This document shows positions 44,607 to 53,515 of a stretch of 64,000 nucleotides of DNA, one piece after another. A model generated the notes under the pieces. It was not told the DNA's origin. It did no database searches and was given only the letters and a program-made list of their open reading frames with translations. The stretch covers positions 51,426 through 115,425 of the forward strand of contig NZ_AYMG01000026.1 in the NCBI RefSeq assembly GCF_000633455.1, read 5' to 3'. This stretch comes from Pedobacter jeongneungensis (GTDB lineage: Bacteria > Bacteroidota > Bacteroidia > Sphingobacteriales > Sphingobacteriaceae). The position numbers and the translations under genes are program-made. Each line of letters starts with the position of its first letter. The stretch's first letter is position 1.

Positions 44607-45149
44607 ATGATATCTGAGGGGCAGAATCAATCACTTGATGTCTTTCAGGACTGGAAGAACAATAAAGGAAACTTCAAGTCCAGGATGATCATGCTTTTCT
44701 ACCGAATCTCCTCCTTAATTTACCGGTATAAAATTTTACGCTTCATTTTTTTCTGGTACTTAATGCTCTACAAGTTTGCTATTGGCTGGCTCATGAATAT
44801 TGGTATCAACTCCAGTGCGGTTATTGGCAGGGGTTTTAGGATTCAGTATGGCTTCGGTACGGTGATCGGTAGTCACACCGTAATCGGCGAAAACTGTAAC
44901 ATCAGGCAACTTACCAACATCAGCTCCAAGATGAAAGAGAATGGAAGCTACAGCCGGGCACCCAGAATTGGTAATAATGTAGATATAGGCATTAACGTAG
45001 TAATACTCGGTGATGTGAATATTGGCAATAATGTAACCATAGGAGCAGGCTCGGTGATTACCAAAGATGTGGAGGATAATTGTGTGATGGTGGGTAATAC
45101 GGCTACTGTATTGAAGAAAAAATATATTATCTCAGTCGAAAAATCATAG
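44607..45149 (+). CDS. hexapeptide acetyltransferase (serine acetyltransferase-like)
   Basis: A 180-aa protein: an N-terminal amphipathic/hydrophobic part (RFIFFWYLMLYKFAIGWL) that may sit on the membrane, then left-handed beta-helix repeats (SSAVIGRGFRIQYGFGTVIG, HTVIGENCNIRQ, RIGNNVDIGINVVILGDVNI, NVTIGAGSVITKDV). This CysE-like form is common in polysaccharide loci, where it O-acetylates sugars. First gene of the main operon. It is related to the gene at 56822, with the same FFWYL..Y membrane part. Confidence 0.8.
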   Translation: MISEGQNQSLDVFQDWKNNKGNFKSRMIMLFYRISSLIYRYKILRFIFFWYLMLYKFAIGWLMNIGINSSAVIGRGFRIQYGFGTVIGSHTVIGENCNIRQLTNISSKMKENGSYSRAPRIGNNVDIGINVVILGDVNIGNNVTIGAGSVITKDVEDNCVMVGNTATVLKKKYIISVEKS

Positions 45150-45252
45150 TACAAAACTATTCAGTTTCCCTCAGTGGCCTTTAAAACATTATCCGGTTAA
45201 AAACAGGCCTTACCGTATTTCATTCCCATATTTTGCCGGAATTAGCCCTATT

Positions 45253-45289
45253 GGGCTATTGCTCAAGGGTGGGGGATATAAGACCTTTA
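45253..45289 (+). promoter_or_regulatory. weak copy of the exopolysaccharide promoter, copy 3
   Basis: TTGGGCTATTG (GGGCTATT at 45253-45260) followed at the standard 21 nt by GACCTTTA (45282-45289), which keeps only A and TTT of the TAnnTTTG element. It lies 71 nt before the gene at 45361. It may be an internal promoter of lower strength. Confidence 0.35.
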
Positions 45290-45360
45290 CAGCGATCTAT
45301 GAAACCTATAACTCCCGGCAATTAGGTGAAAAATATTAGCGTCAACAACTTAATAAATCA

Positions 45361-45765
45361 ATGAAAAATCTCATTTTAAAGGACAGCATGAAGCGTTATA
45401 CCAAGAAGCATATTCTTCTGGTGGATGGCGGATTAAACCTCGGTAAGTTAATGAACTTCATCCTGGCTCCCGAATACAGGCTGACCATCAAAACCAGCGG
45501 AATAGATGCCCTGAGCTGGCTGGAGGAAGGCAATGATCCAGATCTGATCATTACCAGCTTAAGAATGCCTTATTTTGATGGGAGCGCTTTCATCCAAAAC
45601 CTTAAGTGCAGCGGTTTTTACCGTAATACGCCGATTATGGTTCTTTCGGGAGAAGAAAACCTCGAAGAAAAAGTAAAAAGTATGTCATTCAGGATTGATA
45701 GTTACATGGAAAAACCTTTCAACCCAACAGTTTTGAAAAGCCAGATTAGCCTTTTGATTGCATAA
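45361..45765 (+). CDS. degenerate receiver-domain protein (pseudo-receiver)
   Basis: A 134-aa stand-alone receiver fold: HILLVDGGLNLGKL (acidic pocket reduced to Asp22, normally Asp-Asp-Glu), LIITSLRMPYFDG where the phospho-acceptor Asp is Ser66, PIMVLSGEEN, and YMEKPFNP with the conserved Lys. Without the Asp it cannot be phosphorylated in the usual way, so it probably works as a constitutive protein-binding domain. It overlaps the sugar transferase gene by one base, which itself begins with a receiver-like domain. Confidence 0.75.
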   Translation: MKNLILKDSMKRYTKKHILLVDGGLNLGKLMNFILAPEYRLTIKTSGIDALSWLEEGNDPDLIITSLRMPYFDGSAFIQNLKCSGFYRNTPIMVLSGEENLEEKVKSMSFRIDSYMEKPFNPTVLKSQISLLIA

Positions 45766-46838
45766 TGAACGCTCAGGACAAAGATAGTGCTATGGCCAAT
45801 GTGAGGTCAGTGTATTTTGGTAAGTTATTGAGGGATGTGATGTTCGAAAGCCTGGGAGGCTATACCAAAGAACTTATTTTTATTGATGACTTTCAGTCTT
45901 ATATTCAGCAGCAGACTTTTTTAAGTCTTCCTGACCTGGTAATGATTGAGGTGGATGAGAACCCTGAATGGTTTAACCAGGTTTCTTTTATCAGAAACCA
46001 TCCTATACTCAATCATCTCATCGTTGTACTTATTGGTACCACTGAAAATGCAGATTGGAGAAAGAAAGCACTTCAGGTTAGGGCAAACGATTATTATCTG
46101 TATCCCTTTCCGCCATCAGATTTTATTTCAAGGATTGCTTTTCTGGTTAAGTTTAAAGCAGTGAAACCCAATGTACTCGAGATTTCTGCAAAGATGCAGG
46201 AACGTTATACTATACCCGTAAGCAAGCGGGTATTCGACATTATCGCCTCGGGGCTGGCTTTACTCATCCTGTCGCCGCTGTTTATCATTATTGCTATCAT
46301 GATCAGGCTGGAATCGAAAGGCGACATCATTTATAAAAGCAAACGCGTGGGGGCAGGCTACAAGATTTTTGATTTCTATAAATTCAGGTCTATGCGTAGC
46401 GGAGCCGATAAAATGGTAGCCGAACTCTCATCGCTGAACCAATATGCCAATGAAGGGAATAAAAACGGAAAATCGGCTTTTGTAAAGTTTACGAACGATC
46501 CGAGGATTACCAGGCTTGGTAAAATACTGCGCAAAACCAGTATTGACGAGCTTCCACAATTGATCAACGTTTTTATCGGCGACATGTCGCTGGTTGGCAA
46601 CCGGCCGCTTCCTTTATATGAGGCCGAGCAGCTCACCACCAACAAATGGTCTTCGCGTTTTAACGGGCCTGCCGGTTTAACCGGGCTATGGCAAATCAGC
46701 AGAAGAGGGAAAAAGGAAATGTCGGAAAGTGAGCGTAAAGAACTTGATAATTATTATGCCAACCATTATTCCATTTTCCTCGATTTCAAAATTATTTTAA
46801 AAACCATTCCGGCACTGATCCAGAAAGAAGAAGTTTAA
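45765..46838 (+). CDS. initiating sugar transferase with N-terminal receiver-like domain
   Basis: A 357-aa protein. Residues 1-130 look like a degenerate receiver (SLPDLVMIEVDENPEW, LNHLIVVLIGTTENADW, ANDYYLYPFPPSDF). From about 140 it is a bacterial sugar transferase: KRVFDIIASGLALLILSPLF (membrane hairpin), KSKRVGAGYKIFDFYKFRSM, DPRITRLGKILRKTSIDELP, QLINVFIGDMSLVGNRPLPL and GPAGLTGLWQISRRG. Such enzymes (WcaJ/PglC type) put the first sugar phosphate on undecaprenyl phosphate. The extra receiver-like head and its pseudo-receiver neighbour suggest an unusual regulatory link. Confidence 0.9.
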   Translation: MNAQDKDSAMANVRSVYFGKLLRDVMFESLGGYTKELIFIDDFQSYIQQQTFLSLPDLVMIEVDENPEWFNQVSFIRNHPILNHLIVVLIGTTENADWRKKALQVRANDYYLYPFPPSDFISRIAFLVKFKAVKPNVLEISAKMQERYTIPVSKRVFDIIASGLALLILSPLFIIIAIMIRLESKGDIIYKSKRVGAGYKIFDFYKFRSMRSGADKMVAELSSLNQYANEGNKNGKSAFVKFTNDPRITRLGKILRKTSIDELPQLINVFIGDMSLVGNRPLPLYEAEQLTTNKWSSRFNGPAGLTGLWQISRRGKKEMSESERKELDNYYANHYSIFLDFKIILKTIPALIQKEEV

Positions 46839-46867
46839 ACAGATCAGGCACAAATTATATAAAAATC

Positions 46868-47551
46868 ATGATGAAAAACATTTCACTTATAGCCCTTTTA
46901 TTATTCGCACTGGGCGGTACAAAACTATCAGCGCAAGAGTCAATCCTTGGTCAGATAAACAAAGCAGATATTGAGCAGTATATCGCATTGGCAAAGCAGA
47001 ATTATGTAAAGCGAAAAATCCAGGGAGTCTCTACAGAGTCGATGAAAAATGATGTGTCAATGGCGAAAGTATCTTATCTGGATATTTTCAATGCATCCTA
47101 TTTCTACCGTCCGCAGGGTAATACAGTAATCGATCCGGTAAATCCATACAACATCAATGGTTTCCAGTTCGGGGTCAACATCAATCTTGGGGCCCTGCTT
47201 CAAAAGCCCTTTATCTTAAAAAAGGCAAAAGCAAACTATAAGGTGGCGCAGCTGGAAGCATTAGACTTTGATACGCAGCTGGTGGTTGAGGTTAAAAAAA
47301 GATATTATAACTATCTGCAGGAAAAAGCGCGTTTAAAAGTGCTTACCCAAAGTGCATCCGACAGTAAAGGTGTGGCAGAAAGTTTAAGAAGAAAATTTGA
47401 GCGCAGCGAGACTTCCCTTGAAGTATTCAACCAATCGAGGGTTACGCAATCGAGTGCCGAAACACTAAAAGTAGAAGCCGAAGGGAATTTCCTTAAAGCA
47501 AAAGATTTATTGGAAGAAATTATAGGGCAGGAAATCCCTGCAGGAAAATAG
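46868..47551 (+). CDS. half-size TolC-like outer membrane protein
   Basis: A 227-aa exported protein: signal MMKNISLIALLLFALGGTKL-SAQ, then NKADIEQYIALAKQNYVKRK, a strand pair (GFQFGVNINLGALL, with KPFILKKAKANYKVAQLEAL) and a long helix pair (VVEVKKRYYNYLQEKARLKV, SLRRKFERSETSLEVFNQSR). This is one structural repeat of an OEP/TolC protomer, which normally has two and is 400-500 aa. It may assemble as a larger oligomer in place of Wza for export. It stops 2 nt before the Wzc-like gene. Confidence 0.7.
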   Translation: MMKNISLIALLLFALGGTKLSAQESILGQINKADIEQYIALAKQNYVKRKIQGVSTESMKNDVSMAKVSYLDIFNASYFYRPQGNTVIDPVNPYNINGFQFGVNINLGALLQKPFILKKAKANYKVAQLEALDFDTQLVVEVKKRYYNYLQEKARLKVLTQSASDSKGVAESLRRKFERSETSLEVFNQSRVTQSSAETLKVEAEGNFLKAKDLLEEIIGQEIPAGK

Positions 47552-47553
47552 AT

Positions 47554-49698
47554 ATGGTAATGGATTTGAAATTGTTTTTGCTCCGTGTCTCCAGGCTCAA
47601 ATGGCTGATCATATTATTGACTGTATTGGCCATTTTGATCTCTTTTTTACTGGTGAAAAATCTTCCCAAAAAATACGAATCTGTGGCACAGATTTCGACT
47701 GGTTTGCTTGATCCCTCTAAAAAGGTGATCAGCAATGAAACCGTCGATTTTTTTGCTGTGAACCAGCAGTTCGCCAATCTGGTCGAAAAATTTACCATGA
47801 AAAGAATGGTTAATCTGCTTACCTATAAGCTTATCATCCATGATCTTGGTGATCAAAAAAACGCATTTAAACACCTTCCCGAATCTTTATCCTCAAAAAG
47901 CAGCACGGAGCTAAAAAAAATATCATCGCTTTTTGAGCGAAAACTTGTAGCTAACGCGCTATTGACCCTTGATGATGACAAGGGTGCGGTAAAACTATTT
48001 AGTATTGCAGAGGATATGGGCTATGGTGAGGAAAAGATGCGGGATGGTTTGGAAGTATCACACGCTGCAAACAGTGATCTGCTCCTGGTAAGCTTTACTT
48101 CGGAGAATCCCGCATTATCTGCCTTCACGGTGAATACACTATCAACTGAGTTTATCAGCAGCTACAGCAATGATGTCTCTTTAAATCAAAACTCGTCGGC
48201 AAAAATCCTAGACTCTATGCTGCTGAGCAAGAAAAATACGATGGATGCCAAAAATAAACTGCTGTCTGATTTTAAGCGTACCAAAGGCGTTTTGAACCTG
48301 GATGAACAATCGGCAACGGTTTATAATCAGATTTCGCAATATGAGGCCCAGCGTGCTGAGGCTATGCGGGTTATCCAGTCGAATGCAGGCGGAGTGGCTA
48401 CCATCGAAAGCAAACTCCAGGGCAGCGACCGGTACGTTAATGGAAGCAGCAAGGCCAACAACCGTGAGATTGTGGAACTCAAAAGGCAGTTGCAGGTAGC
48501 CAATAACCTCTATATTGATGGCGGATTTAAACCCGCCATGCAGAAAAAAATTGATTCACTGAACAGGCTGGTTAATATTAAGAGTGCAGCCAATGTAGAT
48601 GAGAATGTGATTGATACACGGGTTTCGAAGCAGGATCTCGTTCAGCAAAAGGTAGGTTTGGAAGTTTCTTTGCAACAGGCCAGGAGCAGCATCAGAACGC
48701 TTGATGGTCAGCTCCGCATTTTAAGGGAACGTTACAAAAGCATGGTACCCTTTGATGCGGATATACAGAATTACCAACGTGATGCGGAACTTGCAACAAA
48801 AGACTATATGCTGGCACTCGACCGGTTTAACACCGCAAAAACAGATCAGAAATTAGGCCTGAACCTGGAAATAGAGCAGGTGGGTTTACCCGGAAATCCA
48901 AAACCCACCAAAAAAGCATTATACATTGCCGGAGCAGGTACAGGTACTTTTGCCCTTTGTTTAGGATTTGTATTTCTATTGGTGGTGGTCGATTCATCTA
49001 TCCGTAACCAGCACAGTTTGGAGGCCGTTACCGAAAGTGTGGTTATCGGCAATGTAAATGAGATCGCAGGTACGGAACGTATAGCCAGGAATATTTGGAG
49101 CGATAAATCAGCTGGGGGAAAATACCCGGTATTCATGGAACAGATCAGGTCGTTAAGGTTCGAAATTGCTTCGCAGATGGAAAAAAGCGAAAGTAAAATC
49201 CTGGGCATTACGAGTTTGGCCAGTGGAGCAGGAAAAACTTTTTTAAGCCATAGCCTTGCCTATGCTTTCGCCTTAACTGGTAAAAAAGTGCTTTTGATTG
49301 CGGATGAACAGCTACAGACACTTTCTACTGAAAAAGGACTGATTACAAATCTGAGTTTTCAGAATTTTCTGATCAAAAAGGAATTCCATACCGAAGATCT
49401 GATTACGGTGATGAATAAAAGTGTTGAACGCAATTCATTGCTCGAAATTCAGAATGTAAGCAATTTAAGAGATGGTTTCGAAGTGCTCAAAAAAGAATTC
49501 GATTACGTTATTATTGATGTGAACAGTTTAAGGGAAGTTAACATTTCGAAAGAATGGTTATTGTTTACAGAACAGAATATTGCGCTTTTCGAATATGGGG
49601 CTAAGGTTAATGAGGCCGACCGTCCCTTGATGCGTTACATCCGGGAACAACCTGGTTTTATGGGCTGGGTTTTCAACAAGGTAAATGATGTTAAATAA
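47554..49698 (+). CDS. Wzz/Wzc-like chain-length determinant with ATPase domain
   Basis: A 714-aa protein: first membrane helix near 13-32 (WLIILLTVLAILISFLL), a periplasmic Wzz/GNVR region with long coiled coils (near 200-440), second membrane helix near 455-475 (GTGTFALCLGFVFLLVVV), then a BY-kinase-like ATPase. Walker A is SLASGAGKT (near 553-561); Walker A' VLLIADEQ is changed from the usual LIDxD; the Walker B strand is DYVIIDVNSL. There is no Tyr-rich tail. It is probably a regulator of chain length and export, with doubtful tyrosine-kinase activity. Confidence 0.85.
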   Translation: MVMDLKLFLLRVSRLKWLIILLTVLAILISFLLVKNLPKKYESVAQISTGLLDPSKKVISNETVDFFAVNQQFANLVEKFTMKRMVNLLTYKLIIHDLGDQKNAFKHLPESLSSKSSTELKKISSLFERKLVANALLTLDDDKGAVKLFSIAEDMGYGEEKMRDGLEVSHAANSDLLLVSFTSENPALSAFTVNTLSTEFISSYSNDVSLNQNSSAKILDSMLLSKKNTMDAKNKLLSDFKRTKGVLNLDEQSATVYNQISQYEAQRAEAMRVIQSNAGGVATIESKLQGSDRYVNGSSKANNREIVELKRQLQVANNLYIDGGFKPAMQKKIDSLNRLVNIKSAANVDENVIDTRVSKQDLVQQKVGLEVSLQQARSSIRTLDGQLRILRERYKSMVPFDADIQNYQRDAELATKDYMLALDRFNTAKTDQKLGLNLEIEQVGLPGNPKPTKKALYIAGAGTGTFALCLGFVFLLVVVDSSIRNQHSLEAVTESVVIGNVNEIAGTERIARNIWSDKSAGGKYPVFMEQIRSLRFEIASQMEKSESKILGITSLASGAGKTFLSHSLAYAFALTGKKVLLIADEQLQTLSTEKGLITNLSFQNFLIKKEFHTEDLITVMNKSVERNSLLEIQNVSNLRDGFEVLKKEFDYVIIDVNSLREVNISKEWLLFTEQNIALFEYGAKVNEADRPLMRYIREQPGFMGWVFNKVNDVK

Positions 49699-49731
49699 TA
49701 CACCCTTGCACAAAAACGGTTTACGATACTA

Positions 49732-50988
49732 ATGAAGCGGTTCTTATATTTTTTTCTTATTGCGTACTGCTTTTTTTTGTTTTTGGTATCCCGTGAAATT
49801 GGTGGTCTGCCTTACGGTCTGATTATCGATATTTCTTTTGTGCTGATCCTGATCACGGCGCTTGCCACCACGCCAAAAGAAGATTGGAACGGGCTTAATG
49901 TAAGTTTATTTTATACACTGTTATTGTGGTTACTGGTTAGTCTCTTTGAGGGTTTTAATCCGGGTTCGAGCAGTTTGGGCTGGATCAATGAAATCCGCAG
50001 TACAGCCATATATCCTTTTGTAGCGGTACTTCTGGGACTGGTGATTTTCAGGACGCGCAGAGACCTTGATCTGTTTCTTATTCTCGTCATGGTATGCTCA
50101 ACACTTGCATCATTAAACGGTATTAAACAGCTTTACCTCGGGCCAAGCGACAATGAACGTAAATTTTTACTGGAGAATGCCAGCACCCATCTTTTATGGG
50201 GACACCTCCGCGTTTTTTCATTTTACAGTGATGCAGGACAGTTTGGTGCATCTCAGGCCCACATTGGCTTAATGGCGATTATTCTTTCGCTTGCACCAAT
50301 TAAAACCTGGAAGAGGATACTGCTTCTTTTGTGTGGTGCAATCAATATATACGGTATGCTTATTTCGGGCACACGCGGTGCACTGTTCGCTATTGTTATT
50401 GGTGGTTTTGTGGCTATTGCACTGGGCAAAAATTACAAGGCACTCCTTTGCGGAGGTTTTTTGGTTATTGCACTGCTCGGCGTATTGAAATTTACCACAA
50501 TCGGAGATAGTAATTATCAGATTTATCGCTTACGGACAGCCATGAACCCGGAAGATCCTTCACTGAATCTCAGACTTTCCAATCAGCGGAACCTTGCCCT
50601 TTATATGCACGATTATCCATTCGGCAACGGGCCTGGGGTTACCGGCTATTATGGTAAACTCTATAATGGTGACAAGTATCTTTCGAGGGTGGAGCCAGAC
50701 AGTTATTTTGTGAAAATATGGATGATGTACGGCGTTGTGGGGCTCACCATCTGGTTTAGTGTGATGATGTACATCCTTGGAAGCTGCTGCGGCATGGTAT
50801 GGCAGATAGAAGATAAGGTATTAAAAGTGAAAATGATCGCCCTTACTGCTGGTTGTGCTGGTATTTTATTCTGTAGTTATGGCAATGAGGTAATGAACCT
50901 GATTCCAAGCTCAATTGTAGTTTATCTTTCCTGGGTATTTATCTACAAGTCGCCATTGTTAATCCCCGGTAAAGAAATTTTAACTTAA
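49732..50988 (+). CDS. O-antigen ligase/polymerase-like membrane protein (Wzy type)
   Basis: A 418-aa protein with about 11 membrane helices. The long loop (near 265-320, TAMNPEDPSLNLRLSNQRN, YPFGNGPGVTGYYGK) and the ISGTRGALFAIVIGGFVA helix with the conserved Arg are typical of Wzy_C/O-antigen ligase proteins. It would polymerise or attach repeat units on the outer side of the inner membrane. Between the chain-length protein and two glycosyltransferases, the polymerase role is the more likely. Confidence 0.8.
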   Translation: MKRFLYFFLIAYCFFLFLVSREIGGLPYGLIIDISFVLILITALATTPKEDWNGLNVSLFYTLLLWLLVSLFEGFNPGSSSLGWINEIRSTAIYPFVAVLLGLVIFRTRRDLDLFLILVMVCSTLASLNGIKQLYLGPSDNERKFLLENASTHLLWGHLRVFSFYSDAGQFGASQAHIGLMAIILSLAPIKTWKRILLLLCGAINIYGMLISGTRGALFAIVIGGFVAIALGKNYKALLCGGFLVIALLGVLKFTTIGDSNYQIYRLRTAMNPEDPSLNLRLSNQRNLALYMHDYPFGNGPGVTGYYGKLYNGDKYLSRVEPDSYFVKIWMMYGVVGLTIWFSVMMYILGSCCGMVWQIEDKVLKVKMIALTAGCAGILFCSYGNEVMNLIPSSIVVYLSWVFIYKSPLLIPGKEILT

Positions 50989-50992
50989 CTAT

Positions 50993-51085
50993 ATGCCTTT
51001 CGAATATTTTATCATTCCCGGAATTATCTGCTTTTTAATAGGTTTTTCGAAGGCCAAACGTATTTATTTATCCAAAAAACTGTAA
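50993..51085 (+). CDS. small membrane peptide, 30 aa
   Basis: ATG at 50993 begins 4 nt after the Wzy stop: MPFEYFIIPGIICFLIGFSK, then AKRIYLSKKL. One membrane helix with a basic end facing the cytoplasm. Ten nt separate it from the next glycosyltransferase. Its tight place between two genes without overlap supports a real gene, perhaps an accessory subunit. Confidence 0.45.
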   Translation: MPFEYFIIPGIICFLIGFSKAKRIYLSKKL

Positions 51086-51094
51086 AGAAAGAAT

Positions 51095-52249
51095 ATGATT
51101 GTAGATATTTTATGGCTGATGCTTCAGCTTTTGATCGGTTATAACCTCATTTTTCCGATATTTCTTTATGCGGGATACCTGTTGGCAGGCAGGCGAACCT
51201 TTGTTAACATCAGGGCGGATGAATATGATTATGCCGTAATTGTAACTGCCTATGAGCAGACAGATCTTTTACCCGCCGTAGTAAGCTCGCTGCTAAAAAT
51301 GGAATATTCCAATTATCTCATTTACCTAGTATGCGATAATTGTGATATTTCTAACCTTCATTTTACAGATGAACGTGTGGTGCTGCTTCGTCCTGAAAAG
51401 GTACTGGCCAGTAATACCCGTTCGCATCTTTATGCCATTTCCAACTTTAAACGTCCTCATGAACTGTTGACGATCATTGATAGTGATAACCTGGTAGACC
51501 GCCGCTATTTAAAAGAACTTAATGTTTATTTCGACAATGGTTTTGATGCCGTTCAGGGCCAGCGAAGATCAAAGTCTTTAGAAACCTCCATTGCATCTCT
51601 TGATGCCGCAAGGGATCTTTATTATCATTTCTTTGACGGGAAAGTAATGTTTGCTTTAGGCTCTTCCGCTACACTAGCCGGATCGGGCATGGCTTTTAAA
51701 ACAGCTCTTTATGTTGAATCTTTTATCAATCACGACCTTCAGGGAGCTGGTTTCGATAAAGTGTTACAAGCGAAAATAGTATCTCGGAATCTCCGGATTG
51801 CCTATGCACCAGCTGCGATAGTTTATGATGAAAAAACAGCCAACCGCACACAGCTGGAAAATCAGCGGTCACGCTGGATCAATACCTGGTTTAAATATTT
51901 TAGCCTTGGCTTTTCTATTATCGCCAGGGGCATTACCAAATTCAGCTGGAACCAGTTCCTGTTCGGTATAGTTCTTTTGCGCCCACCACTTTTCCTTTTT
52001 ATATTGCTATCTATACTCTGTTTTATAATCAACCTCATTTTTTGGGGGATTGGCCTATGGTTGTGGATCTTCGCTTTTTTGGCTTTTGGTATGAGCTTTT
52101 TTGTAGCATTAAGACATGGAAGGGCCAATAGAAATATCTATTTGGCACTGGTGGGTATCCCTTCATTTATATATGTTCAGGTTCGCTCGCTCATGCGCAT
52201 CAGGCATGCCAATAAACGTTCGGTTGCCACCAGACACCTCATCAAATAA
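51095..52249 (+). CDS. membrane glycosyltransferase family 2 (processive type)
   Basis: A 384-aa protein: N-terminal helix (near 4-25), a GT-A domain (YAVIVTAYEQTDLLPAVVSS, acidic motif TIIDSDNLVDRRYL, AGSGMAFKTALY), the QRSRW-type motif NQRSRWINTWFKYF near 254-270, and two or three C-terminal membrane helices (FLFILLSILCFIINLIFW). The Q-x-x-RW element marks processive enzymes such as cellulose or hyaluronan synthases; here it may extend the backbone. Part of the main operon. Confidence 0.82.
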   Translation: MIVDILWLMLQLLIGYNLIFPIFLYAGYLLAGRRTFVNIRADEYDYAVIVTAYEQTDLLPAVVSSLLKMEYSNYLIYLVCDNCDISNLHFTDERVVLLRPEKVLASNTRSHLYAISNFKRPHELLTIIDSDNLVDRRYLKELNVYFDNGFDAVQGQRRSKSLETSIASLDAARDLYYHFFDGKVMFALGSSATLAGSGMAFKTALYVESFINHDLQGAGFDKVLQAKIVSRNLRIAYAPAAIVYDEKTANRTQLENQRSRWINTWFKYFSLGFSIIARGITKFSWNQFLFGIVLLRPPLFLFILLSILCFIINLIFWGIGLWLWIFAFLAFGMSFFVALRHGRANRNIYLALVGIPSFIYVQVRSLMRIRHANKRSVATRHLIK

Positions 52250-52266
52250 CCTAATCAGAAACGGAT

Positions 52267-53475
52267 TTGAAAAACCAGAACATCATCATTGTGGGGCAGC
52301 AGCCCTGGGATACGGAGATCGGTAGTAACTGCAAAAATATTGCACTCGAGTTTTCTAAGCAAAACCGGGTGCTCTATATCAACCCGCCGCTTGACCGGAT
52401 TAGTAAAATCAGGCATGCCCATGATAAAAAAGTGCAGAAACGCATCTCGGTTATTCGCGGGAGACAAAGTGGTTTGGAAGAAATCAGTCCCGGGCTTTTT
52501 ACGCTTTATCCGGATTGCCTGATCGAATCGGTGAACTGGCTGCCAAGGGGATTTATTTTTAAGACCATTAACCGGTTGAACAACAAACGCTTTTACCGTT
52601 CTGTACAATCTGTGATCGAAAGTCTGGGTTTTAAAGATGCAATATTGTTCAATGATGGTGATATGTTCAGGAGTTTTTATCTCACCGAACTCTTGGAGCC
52701 GGCAGCTTCCATTTATTATTCGCGCGATAATATGATTGCCACCGCTTACTACCGCAAACATGGGCTGGCCTTAGAACCACTTTTAATAGCGAAACATGAT
52801 CTTTGTGTCGCAAATTCAGAATATCTGGCTGCTTATTGCCGGAAATACAATCCCAACTCAGCCTATGTGGGGCAAGGATGTGATTTTAGCCTTTTCGACG
52901 ATTTCCTAAGACAATCGGCACCGGTTTTGCCGTCAAAATTTTCAGGTACGGTAATCGGTTATGTTGGTGTACTGACCTCAGCAAGGCTGGATATAAGCCT
53001 CATTGAAGGAATAGCCAAACAAAGACCTGAATGGAATATCGTATTGGTAGGCCCTGAAGATGCGGATTTTATGTCCAGCGAACTCCATAAGCTTGCCAAT
53101 GTTCATTTTATGGGCGCCAGACCTACCGACGAACTTCCGATGCACATTAATGGATTTGATATATGCTTCAACCCTCAGTTAGTGAACGACCTTACCATAG
53201 GGAACTATCCCCGGAAAATTGACGAATACCTGGTGATGGGCAAACCCACCATTGCCACTGCTACTCCTTCAATGCAGGCGTTTAAGGAACATGTTTGCCT
53301 GGCAGAGGGTGTGGAGGGATATATTGCAGGAATTGAAATTCTGCTTGGTAGTAATACGGCAGAGAAAGTAGGCCGCAGAGTTGCTTTTGCGCGCTCACAT
53401 AGCTGGGAAAAATCCGTTCAGGAGATTTACGATGCCCTGGCCCTGGTGATTAAAAAAAAACGTTCAGCATCCTGA
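52267..53475 (+). CDS. glycosyltransferase family 1/4-like (TuaH-like)
   Basis: A 402-aa GT-B enzyme starting with TTG at 52267 (KNQNIIIVGQQPWDTEIGSN). The second Rossmann domain has GYVGVLTSARLDISLIEGIA, WNIVLVGPED, VHFMGARPTDELP and the nucleotide-binding end GNYPRKIDEYLVMGKPTIAT. It resembles teichuronic-acid TuaH-type enzymes. Acts on the cytoplasmic side to add a sugar to the lipid-linked unit. Last gene of the main plus-strand operon. Confidence 0.82.
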   Translation: MKNQNIIIVGQQPWDTEIGSNCKNIALEFSKQNRVLYINPPLDRISKIRHAHDKKVQKRISVIRGRQSGLEEISPGLFTLYPDCLIESVNWLPRGFIFKTINRLNNKRFYRSVQSVIESLGFKDAILFNDGDMFRSFYLTELLEPAASIYYSRDNMIATAYYRKHGLALEPLLIAKHDLCVANSEYLAAYCRKYNPNSAYVGQGCDFSLFDDFLRQSAPVLPSKFSGTVIGYVGVLTSARLDISLIEGIAKQRPEWNIVLVGPEDADFMSSELHKLANVHFMGARPTDELPMHINGFDICFNPQLVNDLTIGNYPRKIDEYLVMGKPTIATATPSMQAFKEHVCLAEGVEGYIAGIEILLGSNTAEKVGRRVAFARSHSWEKSVQEIYDALALVIKKKRSAS

Positions 53476-53515
53476 TCAAACAAAAGCCAGGTTTTTATGG
53501 CATCATGTATGGGCA

